The notes below the pieces were generated by a model. It saw only the letters and a program-made list of their open reading frames with translations. It was not told where the DNA came from and searched no databases. A program made the position numbers and the translations under genes. DNA of 64,000 nt from Macrocystis pyrifera (Eukaryota > Sar > Phaeophyceae > Laminariales > Laminariaceae), in assembly GCA_031763025.1 (NCBI GenBank), contig JASSKH010000005.1, positions 17,946,128 to 18,010,127 on the forward strand. Direction: 5' to 3'. Positions 12,401 to 25,200 of this stretch are shown piece by piece (the stretch's first letter is position 1; every line of letters begins with the position of its first letter).

Positions 12401-15400
12401 ACGCGCCAAACATGTCCCCCGAAAGCTCACCGGAAGCGGCGGCTGCTGCTGCTGGCTTAGGCCGTGTGCGAGGAGGTCCGTCGAACCCACCGAACATGTC
12501 GCCGGAAAGCTCACCCGATGCCGCGGCTGCTGCTGCTGGCTCGGGCCGCGCGCGAGGCGGTCCGTCGAACCCGCCAAACATATCTCCGGACAGCTCGCCG
12601 GATGCCGCGGGTGACTCCTTCGGATCCTCCACAGGCGTGACCATCCGCGAAAATTCCTCCACATCCTCCCCCTCCTGCTCCGCCTCTTGCTCCGCCTCCT
12701 TGGCGGCTTGTTGTTCGGCTAGCTCCGCCGCCCACCCGCCCCCCCCGCATTGCTCCCGAGAACTTCCAGCGCGGAAAGTTCCATCCCGTTCCGCGCGAGG
12801 TACTCCACCGTTGTCAGGCGTACCGCCGCCACCCTTTGCGCGGCGACCAAACCGTTTTTCTTCATGCCAGCGCCACCGCCGCCACCGGCAGCGGCGTCAC
12901 CGTTGCTGGAAGACAGCAAGCTCCCACCGCGCCCGGCGCTCGTTCTCCAGCCGCCCCCCCGCCCTTGTGGAGGCTTGCTGCTAACCTGGAGCTGTTTGAG
13001 CTTCGATACGAGGAAAGGCCTGGTGGCGACATCAATGGAGCGGTTACAGATGCTCAGACCCGCGACTCCATCCGCCACCACGGTCGACGTGCTCTCGGCG
13101 GGGAGCTCCAGCGAGGAGGAGGGGGTGCTAGTGGTGGTGGCGTTGTGCTCGGCAGCGGGACCGCGGCACAGCGCCCGAAGCGCTCGGTCTGGCTGCCCCA
13201 GCCAGAACAGCGTCGCACACTCCAAGAACGGGTTGCGTTGGCGAGGAGCGGCGCCGGTTGAGCCAATAGCCGCTAACGATTTCGTCCGACTCATGCCGCC
13301 AAGCCTGAGGACGAGCGGGAGGACGAGAACAAAGACGACGGAGGTGGCATGTGCGGGACCGGGCGACATTCACCACAGCGTCAGTGATCGCATTCTATCA
13401 AACGCGCAAACAGTGTTTGCCAAAAAGCAAAGGACTTGATCCAACGGGTACATAGTGGTATTTATGTACCGAGGGTATTTCCTTGTCACTACTATAGAGC
13501 GCCCCGAGAAAACAAAACAATACCCGTCACCTCCCGGGCGCGAGAAAAAGCAAGCCCGCCGCATAAAAAGACCCCTCCTCCCCCAAATCTCCAGTCGCCA
13601 ACCTCCCTTGCCAGCGCACCCCACGACAATAAGGTATATTCATAGATAATGACGGATGAAAACAGTGACCTTGATTGAAATTGAACGATGCTGATTACTT
13701 TTTGCTCACCCCTGCCAGGTCTTGGGCACGTCCTGTTCCCCGTCGAAGGTCGGCAAAAACTCGTCGCGAAGCAGCTTCTTGCTCGCGCCCCCTAGAGACG
13801 CGTGAACGGCGGCCGCGTCTACCCTGTCATCGTCATCGTCTCCGCCCCCGCCGCCACCGAACCCGCCACCGAACCCGCCACCAAATCCGCCACCAAATCC
13901 GCCACCGAATCCTCCGCCTCCACCGCCACCGCCGCCACCGCCGCCGAACCCTCCTCCGCCGAGTCCTCTAGCGGAGCCTATCGCCATCGGCGCCATCCCT
14001 CCGTCGCGCACCTCAACCAGCCTCGCGATCACGAGGGCCAGCTGCATGTCTTCCACGTGCATTAGGATCACCTTCGTTGGGGGAAAAATCAAGAAAACAC
14101 ACGAAGGATAAAAAGTAACAGAAAGGGGCGTGTGGGTTCTATGTGGTGGCGATGTTTGTAGAAACCCGGGAGGGACGGGGGAACGCGGGACGGGGGTACT
14201 CGTTGTCATGCATGGCCGTAGTCGTATCGCCATAGACACTCGCATCCCTACAATACCGGGACAGGGTACGTCGGGTTTTCACCGACGAGGTAATGCGGCA
14301 CAACCCCTTCGCAAGTAACTGCCTAAAACTAGGTAGCAGCTAAGAACAGGGGAGCAGGGAACAGCAGCAGTCAAAAGCGCAAAACATAAAATGATCGACT
14401 ACCCTTTTAGAACAACAAAAAACTCCGTCTCCCCCCCCTCCCCTTCCCCTCACCTGCAAGGCTTCCTTAATCATGGCAGGCCGCGCCAGCAGGAACACCG
14501 CGGCGGCGGCCTTGAAACTCCTCTTCCTGAGGAGGATGTAAGCGTTTTTTTCTGCCACCGAACGTCCCCGAGGTGAGCTGAAGTCGTGGGAGAGGAGCTT
14601 TTCCAGGCGCTGGCCCTGAGTTGCACCTTGGGCTGCGGCGCCACAAGCACGAGGGCAGGACAGCGGGGGGGGGGGGCTTGGTGCTGAGAGACAATGAGGT
14701 AAATCGTGTACCTGTACTAAAGCACAAACGTCAATGGTTGAAATGGAAAAATGTGGGTGGCTGAACCGGACGAAGATCAGTGGCCGGCTGAACTGCTGTG
14801 TAATAGCAAACATGATTGACTGAACTCGACGAACGTGATTGGTTTGACTGGAGAATCATGATTGGCTGAGACAGGCAAACATGGTCGCTCCAACAAGACC
14901 CCCCCTTCCCCCGTCCTCTAATTTTCTTTCACTTTGCTGAACCGGACAAACACGATTGGCTGAACTGGACTAAATATGATTAGCTGAACTGCTGGACTGC
15001 TGGCGAAAGCTCGTATGACAGCTATACACCCACAGAAAACCCACCAGACAACACCTTGTTGGGAGACACTTATCGAACATCCCCCCCCCCCCCCCCCCCC
15101 CAAAAGCAATGTCTACCTGGTCGGTGAAAACCCGACGTGTTCCGCCCCGGCATTATGGCGATGCGAGGGTCTATACTCACACGACTACGGCCATGCACAA
15201 CGTATGTACATGCCCCCCCCCCCCCCCCCTCCCACCGTCCCCTCCCCATGTCTAACTCCAGTGCACGAAATGAAAGGACGGGGCTCAGAGGAGCCTACCT
15301 TGACCGCTGCTGGAGTTGATGTCGCCTTCCTGGCCGCTAAGTTGGCGTTGTCCTACGAACCCCCTGTCCGCCTTGGCCAGGGCCAACAGCTTCTTTTCCT

Positions 15401-18400
15401 TGCCAAGTACAGCGAAGAAGATTGCAGCCTGCCACCATAGTTCCCGTCGACGAGCGGAACATACATGCGGCATACGACGAAGCGCGGAGGCGGCGGGAGG
15501 GAGGCGGGAGCGAGAAGGGGGGGGGGGGGGGGGGGGGGAACAAGGAGCGCTAATTAGCAGTCCACAAGAGACGGGTGGTTCTTGGGTTCATGTGCGCTTT
15601 TGTCCCGCGGTGCTTTCCTCGATTCTGCTGCGATAACGTGGAAGCGAAGGAGGTGCCCCAGACGCCCTGACGGCCTCGCGAAAGACAACCTTATAAAAAA
15701 CCCTTCATACCTCAGACCTTCGAATCTCATAATTCCCAACCCCGCCGGAGACACCATCCCGATGTTTCGAGGCACCAAAGTCAATACCAACACATGCCGT
15801 CGCGACCAAAATCCCCCAACGCGCCACGCCACGCCACGCACCGCCATGATGTCTCTGTCCTGCAAGAACGTGTTCGCCGCCACGACCTCCGCCACCCTCT
15901 GCAGCTCCGAGACGTCCCGTACCCACAGCGGGAGAAGCATCGCCCTCGCGTCCCCCCAAGTCAGCCCCGTTCCCGTCGCCACCCCAACCCCGCCGCTCCT
16001 GGGACAAACCATCTCCAGCACATCTTTCTGCGAGCCGGAGGGCGCCAGCAGCATGGCCAAGGCCGCGGACGAGGCCATCCCAGTCTCGCCGGACTTACCT
16101 CCGGCGCCGGCGCCGCCGCCCCTACCCAGCCGCGCGCGCAGCCCGCGGGCGAGGAGGAAGACGCTGGCGCACTCGTCTGACTGTACCGCCGGCGCGACCG
16201 TCGGCTCAGCGAGGGTTTTCCGGAAGCCTCCGAGGTCGGGGGAGGAAGGGGATGGGGGGTTATTGACCGGCGCCTTCACGGAGGAGAACAATGCCGCAGC
16301 GTTGTCCCCGGCGGCGGCACCGCCTCCGCCGCCGCCCATGGACGATTTCGACGTGTGCGCAGCCAAAGGGCCGATGTCTTGGCCCAGCGCCTCATCTAGA
16401 AGCGCTGACAGGGCTGACAGCTCGGCGCCGGACAGGTTAAGCAGGCGGAGCGGGACGCCGGCCGCGGCGGCGGTGTCGGCGACGTCGCGCGCGCTCGCCG
16501 GCGTGGCGTTGCGGGCCCCACCCTTGAGGAAGTGGCGCGTGCTGGCGTGCGGCAAGCGGCGGACGCTCGGGCCGCTATCTTTGAAGCTCTGATACCCGTC
16601 ACCTCCGTTTGCCCCGTCGCGCTCGTCTTCCGGACCCAGTTCATCCTGGAGGCGGCCGCTAAAATAGGACGCGAAACACGCCTTCAGTTTTCCCAGGCTG
16701 CCTTCCGATGCACCTTGCGCTCCCGCGCCGGTAGTGCCGCCGCCGCCACCGTGCGCCAGGAAAGGCACTACCGTTCCCGCCATAACTCCTCCATCGGCCT
16801 CCTGTTCGGAATCCTTGGACACCCACCGGAGGATGGAGAGGATGCGGGCGCGGCCCCTCTCCCACCCACGACCGCTGCCTCCGCTACCGCCACCACCGTC
16901 GACGCCATCGCTGTTGCCGCCGACCGACCGCGGCGATCCCTTCCCCGCGTCCCGCCCCACCATCAAGCTGGTGCACCACAGGGCCACCAGGCTTTCGGGG
17001 TGCCAGTCTTCCAGCCGCCTCCCCTCCCGGGTGGTGCCTCCCCTCAGCCCGGCTATCTCGTTGCGCAGGAGAGGGAGGGGGGGCGGGGGCGGGAGGGCGC
17101 TAACGGCGGCAGCGGCTGCCGCAGCGCGGCATTCTCACTGCTGTATGTTTCCGACTCCGGGACAGTGCCCATGGTTGGCTGGGAAGGAGGCAGTTGGGCA
17201 TTCCTGGTTCGTACCAAGGACAGCGCGAGGTTGCGTTGATACTTAGCCATGAGTCCCTGCAACAGAGGGTGGTGGAGCGGGATGGGATAGGGTGAGGTGG
17301 GGTGAGATGGGATACGGTAAAGTGGGGCGGATTGGGAAGGGGTGGGGCGGGCCGGGGGGTGGGGGGGGCTAAGGTGTGTAGAGGACGGGGGGGGAAGGGG
17401 GGTGGTCCAAACCAGTTTTCTTAACACCACAAAGTAACTAAAGGAATAACCGTCGCGGGAAAAACAGCCTGAAAAAACAGGCGCAAGAGAGAACAAAAGC
17501 ATTGAACATATACCAGGCAAATACGAACAAATTTTTTCGGTGCCAGGCGGGCGGGGCGGGGCGGGGCGGGGTGGGGGTGGGGTGGGGTGGGACGAGACCG
17601 GGTCGTCTCCGCTCACCTGACAGAAATCACGGAGGCCGGCGGTGCGACACGTCAGCAGAGACGACGGGTTTGCCACCCGGAACACGGGCGACCACACCCA
17701 GTCTCCCTCGTCCCCCGCCGTTACGCCAGCCGCAGCTGCAGCTTTATCTCCCTGGGCAGGAGGCCCCTGGAGGCCCGGGAAGTCCTTGGCCGACAAGACC
17801 GGCTGCCTCCTCTCCCTGGCCAACACCGTCACAGATCCCGCGACCGACACGCAGAGGCAGTGACCGCACACCGCGGCACCACGCTCGTCCCCCGCCTCGG
17901 GCGACACCCAGCACATTCCTTCCACCCTCTGCCCCACGCGCAGCAGCCCCGGCAGCGACACCGCCCCCTCCTTCTTGAACACGCTCCTGGGGTACGGCGT
18001 CTTGGCACAAGACCACACCTCCACCATTGGTGGCTGTGCGCCGGCACCCGACGGAGACGACTCCGGCGTAGCCGAGGCCGAAACCGTTGCAGGCGCCGGT
18101 AGCCCGCGGCTTGGTCCCACCGACCGCGCCACCGCCAGGAGGGTGGGCGAGGCGACCGCGACGAGCGCCGCGAGAGGGGGGAAACCCCCCCCGCCGTCTC
18201 CGCCGCCGCTGACAGTGGGTCCGCCGAAAGGCTGGCAGATATCCACCCTGCTCAGGGCGAAAGTCGCTTTCTTGTTTTCGAGCTTGTCCTCGCTTTTACT
18301 CTCACCTATACCTTTGCCCATGTCGTTGCCCTTGCCTTCGCTGGAGAAAGGGAGTGTACAGGATACACACCACCGCCTCACCCAGCCGTCCGCGCACACC

Positions 18401-19257
18401 GCTTCCGCCGTCGCCCTCCCGTTCGTCGGCGCTCCCGGGGGCGTCTTCTCCCGGTTGAACGCCACCGGGTGCTTCCCCTCTTCAAGAGGAGCCCGACACA
18501 CCTCCGCCACCGCCACCCCTCCCTCGGGGGCAACCCGCACCAATAACGCCACCACGTACCCCTCAGCATCGCCACCGCCACCTCCGACATTTTTAGAGGG
18601 CGACGGCGATACCTGCGTGGGGCGATAGCCCAACAGGAGCGCCTCGCGCCCCCTCCTCTTGTCCCCAGGAGGGTACACCCCAATCTCGGCCCACCGCCCC
18701 TCCACAAGTGGCCATGACCCTTTATCCCCAGCGCCCGAACCAAGCCCCGCCCCTGCTACCGCCTCCCTCCCTTCGTCTTCCTCGCCGCCACTCCCGCCCA
18801 ACCATGGCAGAAGCGTGCATGTCTCGAACGCCGGCACCTCGTCGCTACCGAACGAGCGCCAGCGCAAGGGCTGCTTGTCTGCATCCGTACTAGCCCACCC
18901 CGCCGCCGCCGACCCTGCGGAGGACCCGCGTGTCGATCCCGCCTTCTTCGAACTCCCCCGGCGGTACCACCCCGTTCGGGGCTTGGGGCTGCGGTTGGCG
19001 GACAGGGAGGCCGCCATGCCCGGCTCGGGGCTTGACTCTCGAAAAGTAAGCTCGAGCGAGATCGCCCCGCCCGCCATGCTCTCCCGCCTCGCCTGGGAGG
19101 GTTAGTTTTTCGTGTCATCATCAGGCCAAGAGGAGGGGGGGGGGGGGGGGGGTAGGATAGTAGATGAGAAAGAGGAGGGGGTGAGAGGAGGCGGCGAGGG
19201 GGGGGGGGGGGGGAGGGGGGTGCAGAAGCAAGAGAGCGAGGGGGGGTAGGAGAATGA

Positions 19258-19288
<31 letters not shown>

Positions 19289-22200
19289 AATGAGGCAGCA
19301 CGACGGACTCCAGGCCGGCTCGAAACGTGAACGTAAACAACGCGAAGGTCGCAACGCATCGAGGGGCTTATGCACTACTGGTCGTGATATTGTGGGACAC
19401 ACGCCCTTTTCCTCGAAACGGCTGAAACGATTGACGACGCACTCAACCGGCGGCGTTATTGTTGATAGAATTAAGGGGAAGACGCCGCGGATCGGGTCGC
19501 TTCGCTTGACCATGCTTGGCCTCGTTTGGGCCTTGCTCCGCGTTGCCTTGCTTCGCCGCCGTCTTCGTACCAGAGCTTGCTGTCACAAACTTACAATCAA
19601 AATCCAACACTACCTTGCGAATGAGCGACGTCGCCTCTTCCCCATTGAGCCCTTCGACGCTGTTCCCGTTGATGTCTACCAGCTCGTCTCCAGGGCGCAT
19701 CCTTCCGCTCGCCTCCGCAGGGAGCATCTCACTCGAGTCCGGGTGCCTCACAAACGTCGAGACCTTGACCTGTTACATAATGCATTGCAACGACGCACCG
19801 AACCGGGCGCATTGCAGAGAGTAGAGGTAAAAGTACCCCAGACTGAACATTGAAACTAAGAAAACCAAAGGCGTTTTTCGGCACTCCTCTCCTACCCTCC
19901 GGCCGATCGGGGGGCCCAATAATATTTTTCGTCCATTAACACCGAAAAAAAAGGTACCAGCACACCAAGTATATCACCATGGACAGTTACTTCCAGCAGA
20001 ACAGCACCCCGCGTCCATAACCAAAAAGCATGCCAGGTACATGTTGAGAAGCCGTTTTCTCAACAGCACTGTACAACTATGTCCGGAAAAAATATGGGCC
20101 GTTAGGATATAAATGGTTTACATCCAAACGATTTATATATTCCTGGATTGAGCGGTATGGTAAACGAGGCTAAATTAGTACAGGTGTAGGTACAGATCCA
20201 GGTACAGGCAAAATACAGCGTCTTATCTCCAGGACTCTATCGGAAACCGCGGCACAGCGAAACGATCGTACTCGGGCAAGGAGAGAACGGGGGGGCGGGA
20301 GTGGGGCGGGTCTGCCGACAAGTTCCTGCGGACAAAGAGCGTGAACGGAGATATCGACGCATGGGCAGGGAAAAGCTGCGGATGGACGGAGATACCGACG
20401 TACGAGCAGGATGGACGGGGATACCAACGACCGAACAGGATGAATGGGTATACCGACGTAGAAACAGGGATACCGACGTATGAACAGGGGTAACGACGGA
20501 AAGACGGGGGATATCGACGCATGGATAGGTGGAGGTATCATGGACGGGGATACCGAGTAATGAGTGGGAGTACTGGTGGACGGGAATGGAATACCCACAG
20601 GTGGGGATACCGACGGACGGATGGGGACATCGACGAACGGATGAGCCGGAATACCGACGCATGGATGGGGATACCAACATAAGGAAAACCCCGAGAATCG
20701 ACGGATGAGGATACCGACGAACGGGAATACCGACGAATAGGGATATCGACGGAAGGGGGTACCAACGGATCGGATATCACCGGATCGGACGCCAACGGAC
20801 AGACACATGGACGGAGCAACCTCTCACCCGACTATCCTCGAACGCGAGGGTCAGCCCCAGCCCGTACTTGGAGTCCAGAGGGAGCACGACGGTCTTCTCC
20901 AGGGGAGCCCTGTCCAGCCTTAAGGCGGCGCCCCCGAACTCCGCCCTCGCCCTCCGGCTCATCATCTCGGGCGAGGAAGACCCGTCTCCGCCCTTTGAGT
21001 CCTCCATGAAGCCCTTCAGATGCAGGTGCCGGTCCGAGTTCGACAGTGACACCATTGACCCCGTGGACCTCGTCGACCCGGGCCTACCCGACCGCCCCTC
21101 CGGCCTGGCCTGCCCCCACCCGCTTCCACCCCCCCCGCTCCCCGCCCCAAAGGGAAAGCCTGCGGGTCCAGCGGCGCCGGCGCTGGCGCCGGCACCATCG
21201 GCGGGGGGCGACTCGCTCGAAGAAGCCCCGTCGTCTAGCTCGAAGACATGGAGGCGGGAGTCGGCATCAACCACGGCTAGCGCGGGCGGCAGGGCCTCAG
21301 CGCCGACCCAGTCTGCCAGCCACAAGGCGTGCTTCATGCCTCCCTTCCCCGCCCCGTTGCTGGTACTGCCGGCGACACCGCCGGCGGCACCTCCGGCGGG
21401 CTTACGGTCGTATGCGCCGCTGTAGCCAGACGCCCTGGTATTTCCCTTGGCGCTAGCCTTCGCATCGCCCTCCTTATCCAAGAACCCGCTGCACCCCAGC
21501 GTAAGGCTGGGGAGGGAGTACGGCACAAAGGACAGCTCGTCGCCGGACCGGACCTTCTGCGCCAGCTCGCCGAAGACGGGGGCAACCCTATCTTTGCTCC
21601 TCGCGTCCCCGCTGCCACCCTTACCGCCGCCACCGCTATCGCCGCTGCTGCCGCTGGAGGAGTCGCTAGAGCTGTCGATGCCCATCGAGCCGCTGCCGGG
21701 GGCGCCGTTTGTTCGCTCGGGCTCACCCCCGGCCGTGTGCCCCAGCTGGCTGCTCTCGCCTCCCCGAGGCTTGCAAGGGATGCACTGGAGGTGGCTGCCG
21801 CCGTTAACCCAGCTGTCGACCTCCACCGCCCACCCACCCTTCACGCTAAGCCTCGCGATCAGGGGCAGGTTCGGGTGAGGAATGCCCTCTACGTCCCAGT
21901 GCCCTCCGGGCGGCAGTCCGTCCTCCCTGGGGACATTGTCCCTCCCTCCCCGCTTCCGCGAAGAACCCGCCTCTCTGTTGGAAATCCCCGGAGCAGGGCC
22001 CACCGACGATGATTGGCCGAGCGGGAGCACCACCGAGCGCGTGTTGCGAAACACAAACCTACCCATAGGGCTCGCGCGGTGAACCCTTGCTGTCATGACC
22101 GCTATCGTGCCTCCTGCAGCACGAGCGAGACTACCTGAAGCTCCGTCGGCGCGCCGTCAGCGCTCTGCGCGTCATAGTAACCCACGGCACTGACTTGTGG

Positions 22201-25200
22201 GGCTGACAACCCCCTGCCGCCGGGGGGGGGGGCGGATAAGCCGACCGACCAGCTGAAGGGGAGGGAGGCTACCTCCACGGGCTCCGGGAAAGTCCGACCG
22301 TCGGGCAGCGGCATGTCCTTGAGACTCCAAAGAAAACGCCTGCGGAGCAGGGGGGCGGGGGACGGGGAGGGGAGTTGGCGTGGAAGAGGGGGGGCGGGAG
22401 AGGGGGCTATCGGTGAGCGGGTGATCAATCAGTGTTATTTATGCCTTTGACGGCACCGTGTCACTTCATGGCTAGCGGATGTTCGCCGGCAGTTGAGATG
22501 TGATTCGAGGCGCTCTCGTGAGAAAGGTCAAGTCATGATTCTCAAGCCGCGCTACCCCCCCCAGCCCCCCCACTCCCAATCCTCGTGCATAACGCCAGCT
22601 TCATTGACGAAAGACTTCTGCGACGGAACCTCGTCACCTCGAGTTTCGACAGGCAGACCTACGTACATATATTGCCTAATACAAAAATATCAGGGAAGTC
22701 GATACCGATCCCCCCGTCCCCACCCCGTTCCCACCAGAGCATCCGTGTCTGCGAAGGAGCAGAACCTCAGCCCCCCCCGCTAAGCACGAAGCAACCCCCC
22801 CCCCCACTCCCCTTCCAGCTCCCCCACGCTTTGCCGGCGCGGACGTCACTACCCCTTCTTCACCTTCCGTCGTCGCCGCAGCCGACGACCCAGTTGTCAC
22901 TGCGGAAAGGCCTGCCCCCCGACTGCTGCTCCTGCTGGTGCAAGAGGTGGTACGCCGGCCCCGCCCTGCTCCCCTCATCGTGGACGAGGTCTCTGCTGTG
23001 GCTGCCAAAATACGCCCACCTCACGAACCCTACCGAGGTCAGTCTGGGAGTCAATGCAGAAGGCGGGAACGGGAAGGTTTGCGGGTATTAAGGTGGTGTC
23101 TTGTGCGGTTATTCGAGAGGTGGGGGGAGGGGTAGGGGTCGTGGAAACCAGAACAGACACATGTCTGCGATAGAGAACGATTCGGATCGATTACCGGCAT
23201 ACACATGTCGGCGATGGGAAAACGTGCGATATTTAATGTCCGGTTCGGTTCGGTTCGAAGAATTTCAACAAGAGATCGCGCGCAAGGCATTGCGTCCAGT
23301 GGGAGAAATGAGGCTGTGGGGAAGTCCATCCCCCACCTTTAGAGCTCAGAGCTTGCGTCCTGCTTTCGGTTTCAAGCTGAGAATCCGATTCAATCAAATA
23401 CGAGCGAACGCTACATAGTATTTTCTAATTTCGACGGCGCTTTGGGTAGGGACCCCCTTCGAAATCACTGTCGGGCGGATCTACGTACGACCGGGATAAT
23501 CTCCGAAAAAAAAATCCATCACACACAATACAAAAACCCGCAATAGAGTTCCCGGAACCTTAGCACAGCGGACCCAGCGGACCACAAGCGAGCGCAAAAC
23601 GGGTAGAGAAACACACGCCGGGTCACCCTCGCGCACACAGGGCAGTGTCACGGCTGCAGGGCAGCGTCACGGCTGCTGCGCCTCACTGCTGCTGCGCGGG
23701 CGACGGGAACCGCCCGAACTATGTTTCTGTTCTCCGCCCTCTGTTTCGTATGCATGGTGCTTTTCTTACGCACATGTCGAGATCACAGCCCTTGGGCTAT
23801 GGCATCGGCGCAGGCAGAAAGCACGACGGGCTCATAAAGGCTGTGCGCATCCAGTGCCTCGGATTGGAACGGCTGGCTGGGCTATACCTTCGACTGTGCT
23901 CTGCGGGTCTCTGATGTTCTTGCTATTGTGCGATGCGTTCTGGAGAAACCTCCAAACAATTTTTGCACTTGATTGGGTACTTACTCTATTACGGGGGACC
24001 ATAGTAAATAGGACCAAATACTGTTCGTAAAAATAGGCAAATATATGGGTTTTTATGGGCTTTTATGTATACTATAGGTCCAACTAACTATGGACCCCCC
24101 CGTAATAAGAGCTCCTACTGCTGTACAGGTACTCGTACAACAGATTAAGGTTTTTGGGGGTGTAGCGAACCGAGAACGGTACAGCTGTTTGCCGAAGCAC
24201 AGGAAGGGTAGGGGGTGACCGCTCACCAACTGACAGGATGGCGAGCAGTTCAACGGTGGTCAGTGGGGTGGGGCGTGTTCGTCCTAAGAGTACTCGTGAA
24301 ATTGTTGCATGTCTTGCTTTTCGTATCCATGTTTGTCACATACATTTGCTGTTTTCTTTTCGTTTTTCATCACCCAACGCACACAAGTTGACGCGAGTTG
24401 CTAGCGACAGCTATACTATTTTTTCATTTCGCAGATTGTTGCAGCATCTCAACACAGCAGTGCACACTGGGCATAGTATACACCTGGTATTGTTTTAGCT
24501 AATCTCCTTTTAGTCCTTGTCGCCCTCTTTTTTCGTTGTAACTCATATCCGGAGTCTCAACTCAGGGCTCCGCTATGTAATACCCCCCCTCCCCGCGGCG
24601 CTACACGCCTCGGCTTCTTGCTAATCATTGAAAACACGGTGCTCTCTTCCAACTGAATACTCCGGAGCAACATAAGCGCGTTTGACGATCCCCTTCGGAC
24701 GAGGCGACGCGAGCAAAGGAAACGGAAGGAAGGAGTTAAGGGTAACGAAGGGAGGGAGGATGAAGGAGGGAGGGAGGGAGGGAGGGAAGAAAGGAGGAAG
24801 GAGGGTCACGGCTTGCGTTTCACCTTATGCTGCCTCCGTACCAAGACCTGATCGTGGCAGCCTGCTCGAACTTTACCGTCCCCCGCTCGGTCGCCAGCGA
24901 CTGATGTTCGTCACTCTGCTGCTCTATCCAAACGCGAGCGCTGGTCGCATCGAGGGAGCAGCAGCGGCGATTGGGCAATATGCGACAGCGAGGAACAAAA
25001 GAGAGAAGGAGGATGAAACTCAACCCAAGCATAGCGCATTGAAAGGCCCCCCTGCTGATCGCGGCAGACACCCCCAAAGCTTACTTACCGGTAAACGACA
25101 CGACCTCGACATGTTACGACTACCACAGCAAGTTCGCCCTCCCCTCCCCTAACAATTCGAGTGCAAAACTTCAACGTACATATTATTGTACGTGTACAGA

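Noticed and set aside
11405-12984. Long plus-strand ORFs of 351 and 404 codons with poly-Ala and Cys-rich repeats
   Set aside because: They are antisense shadows of the repeat-coding DMXL exon; the minus frame has family motifs, splice sites and consistent phases.
20170-20820. Regularly spaced repeats at 20.3-20.8 kb as a CRISPR array
   Set aside because: Units are degenerate, spacers are not unique sequences of constant length, and the context is a eukaryotic intron.
25089-25151. A short open stretch (ELAVVVVTCRGRVVY) with a strong GTAAGT donor that could be another DMXL exon
   Set aside because: The exon ending LLTLGEDG at 25587 joins in phase directly to ARVWIE at 24940 and completes a WD repeat, so an exon in between is unnecessary.
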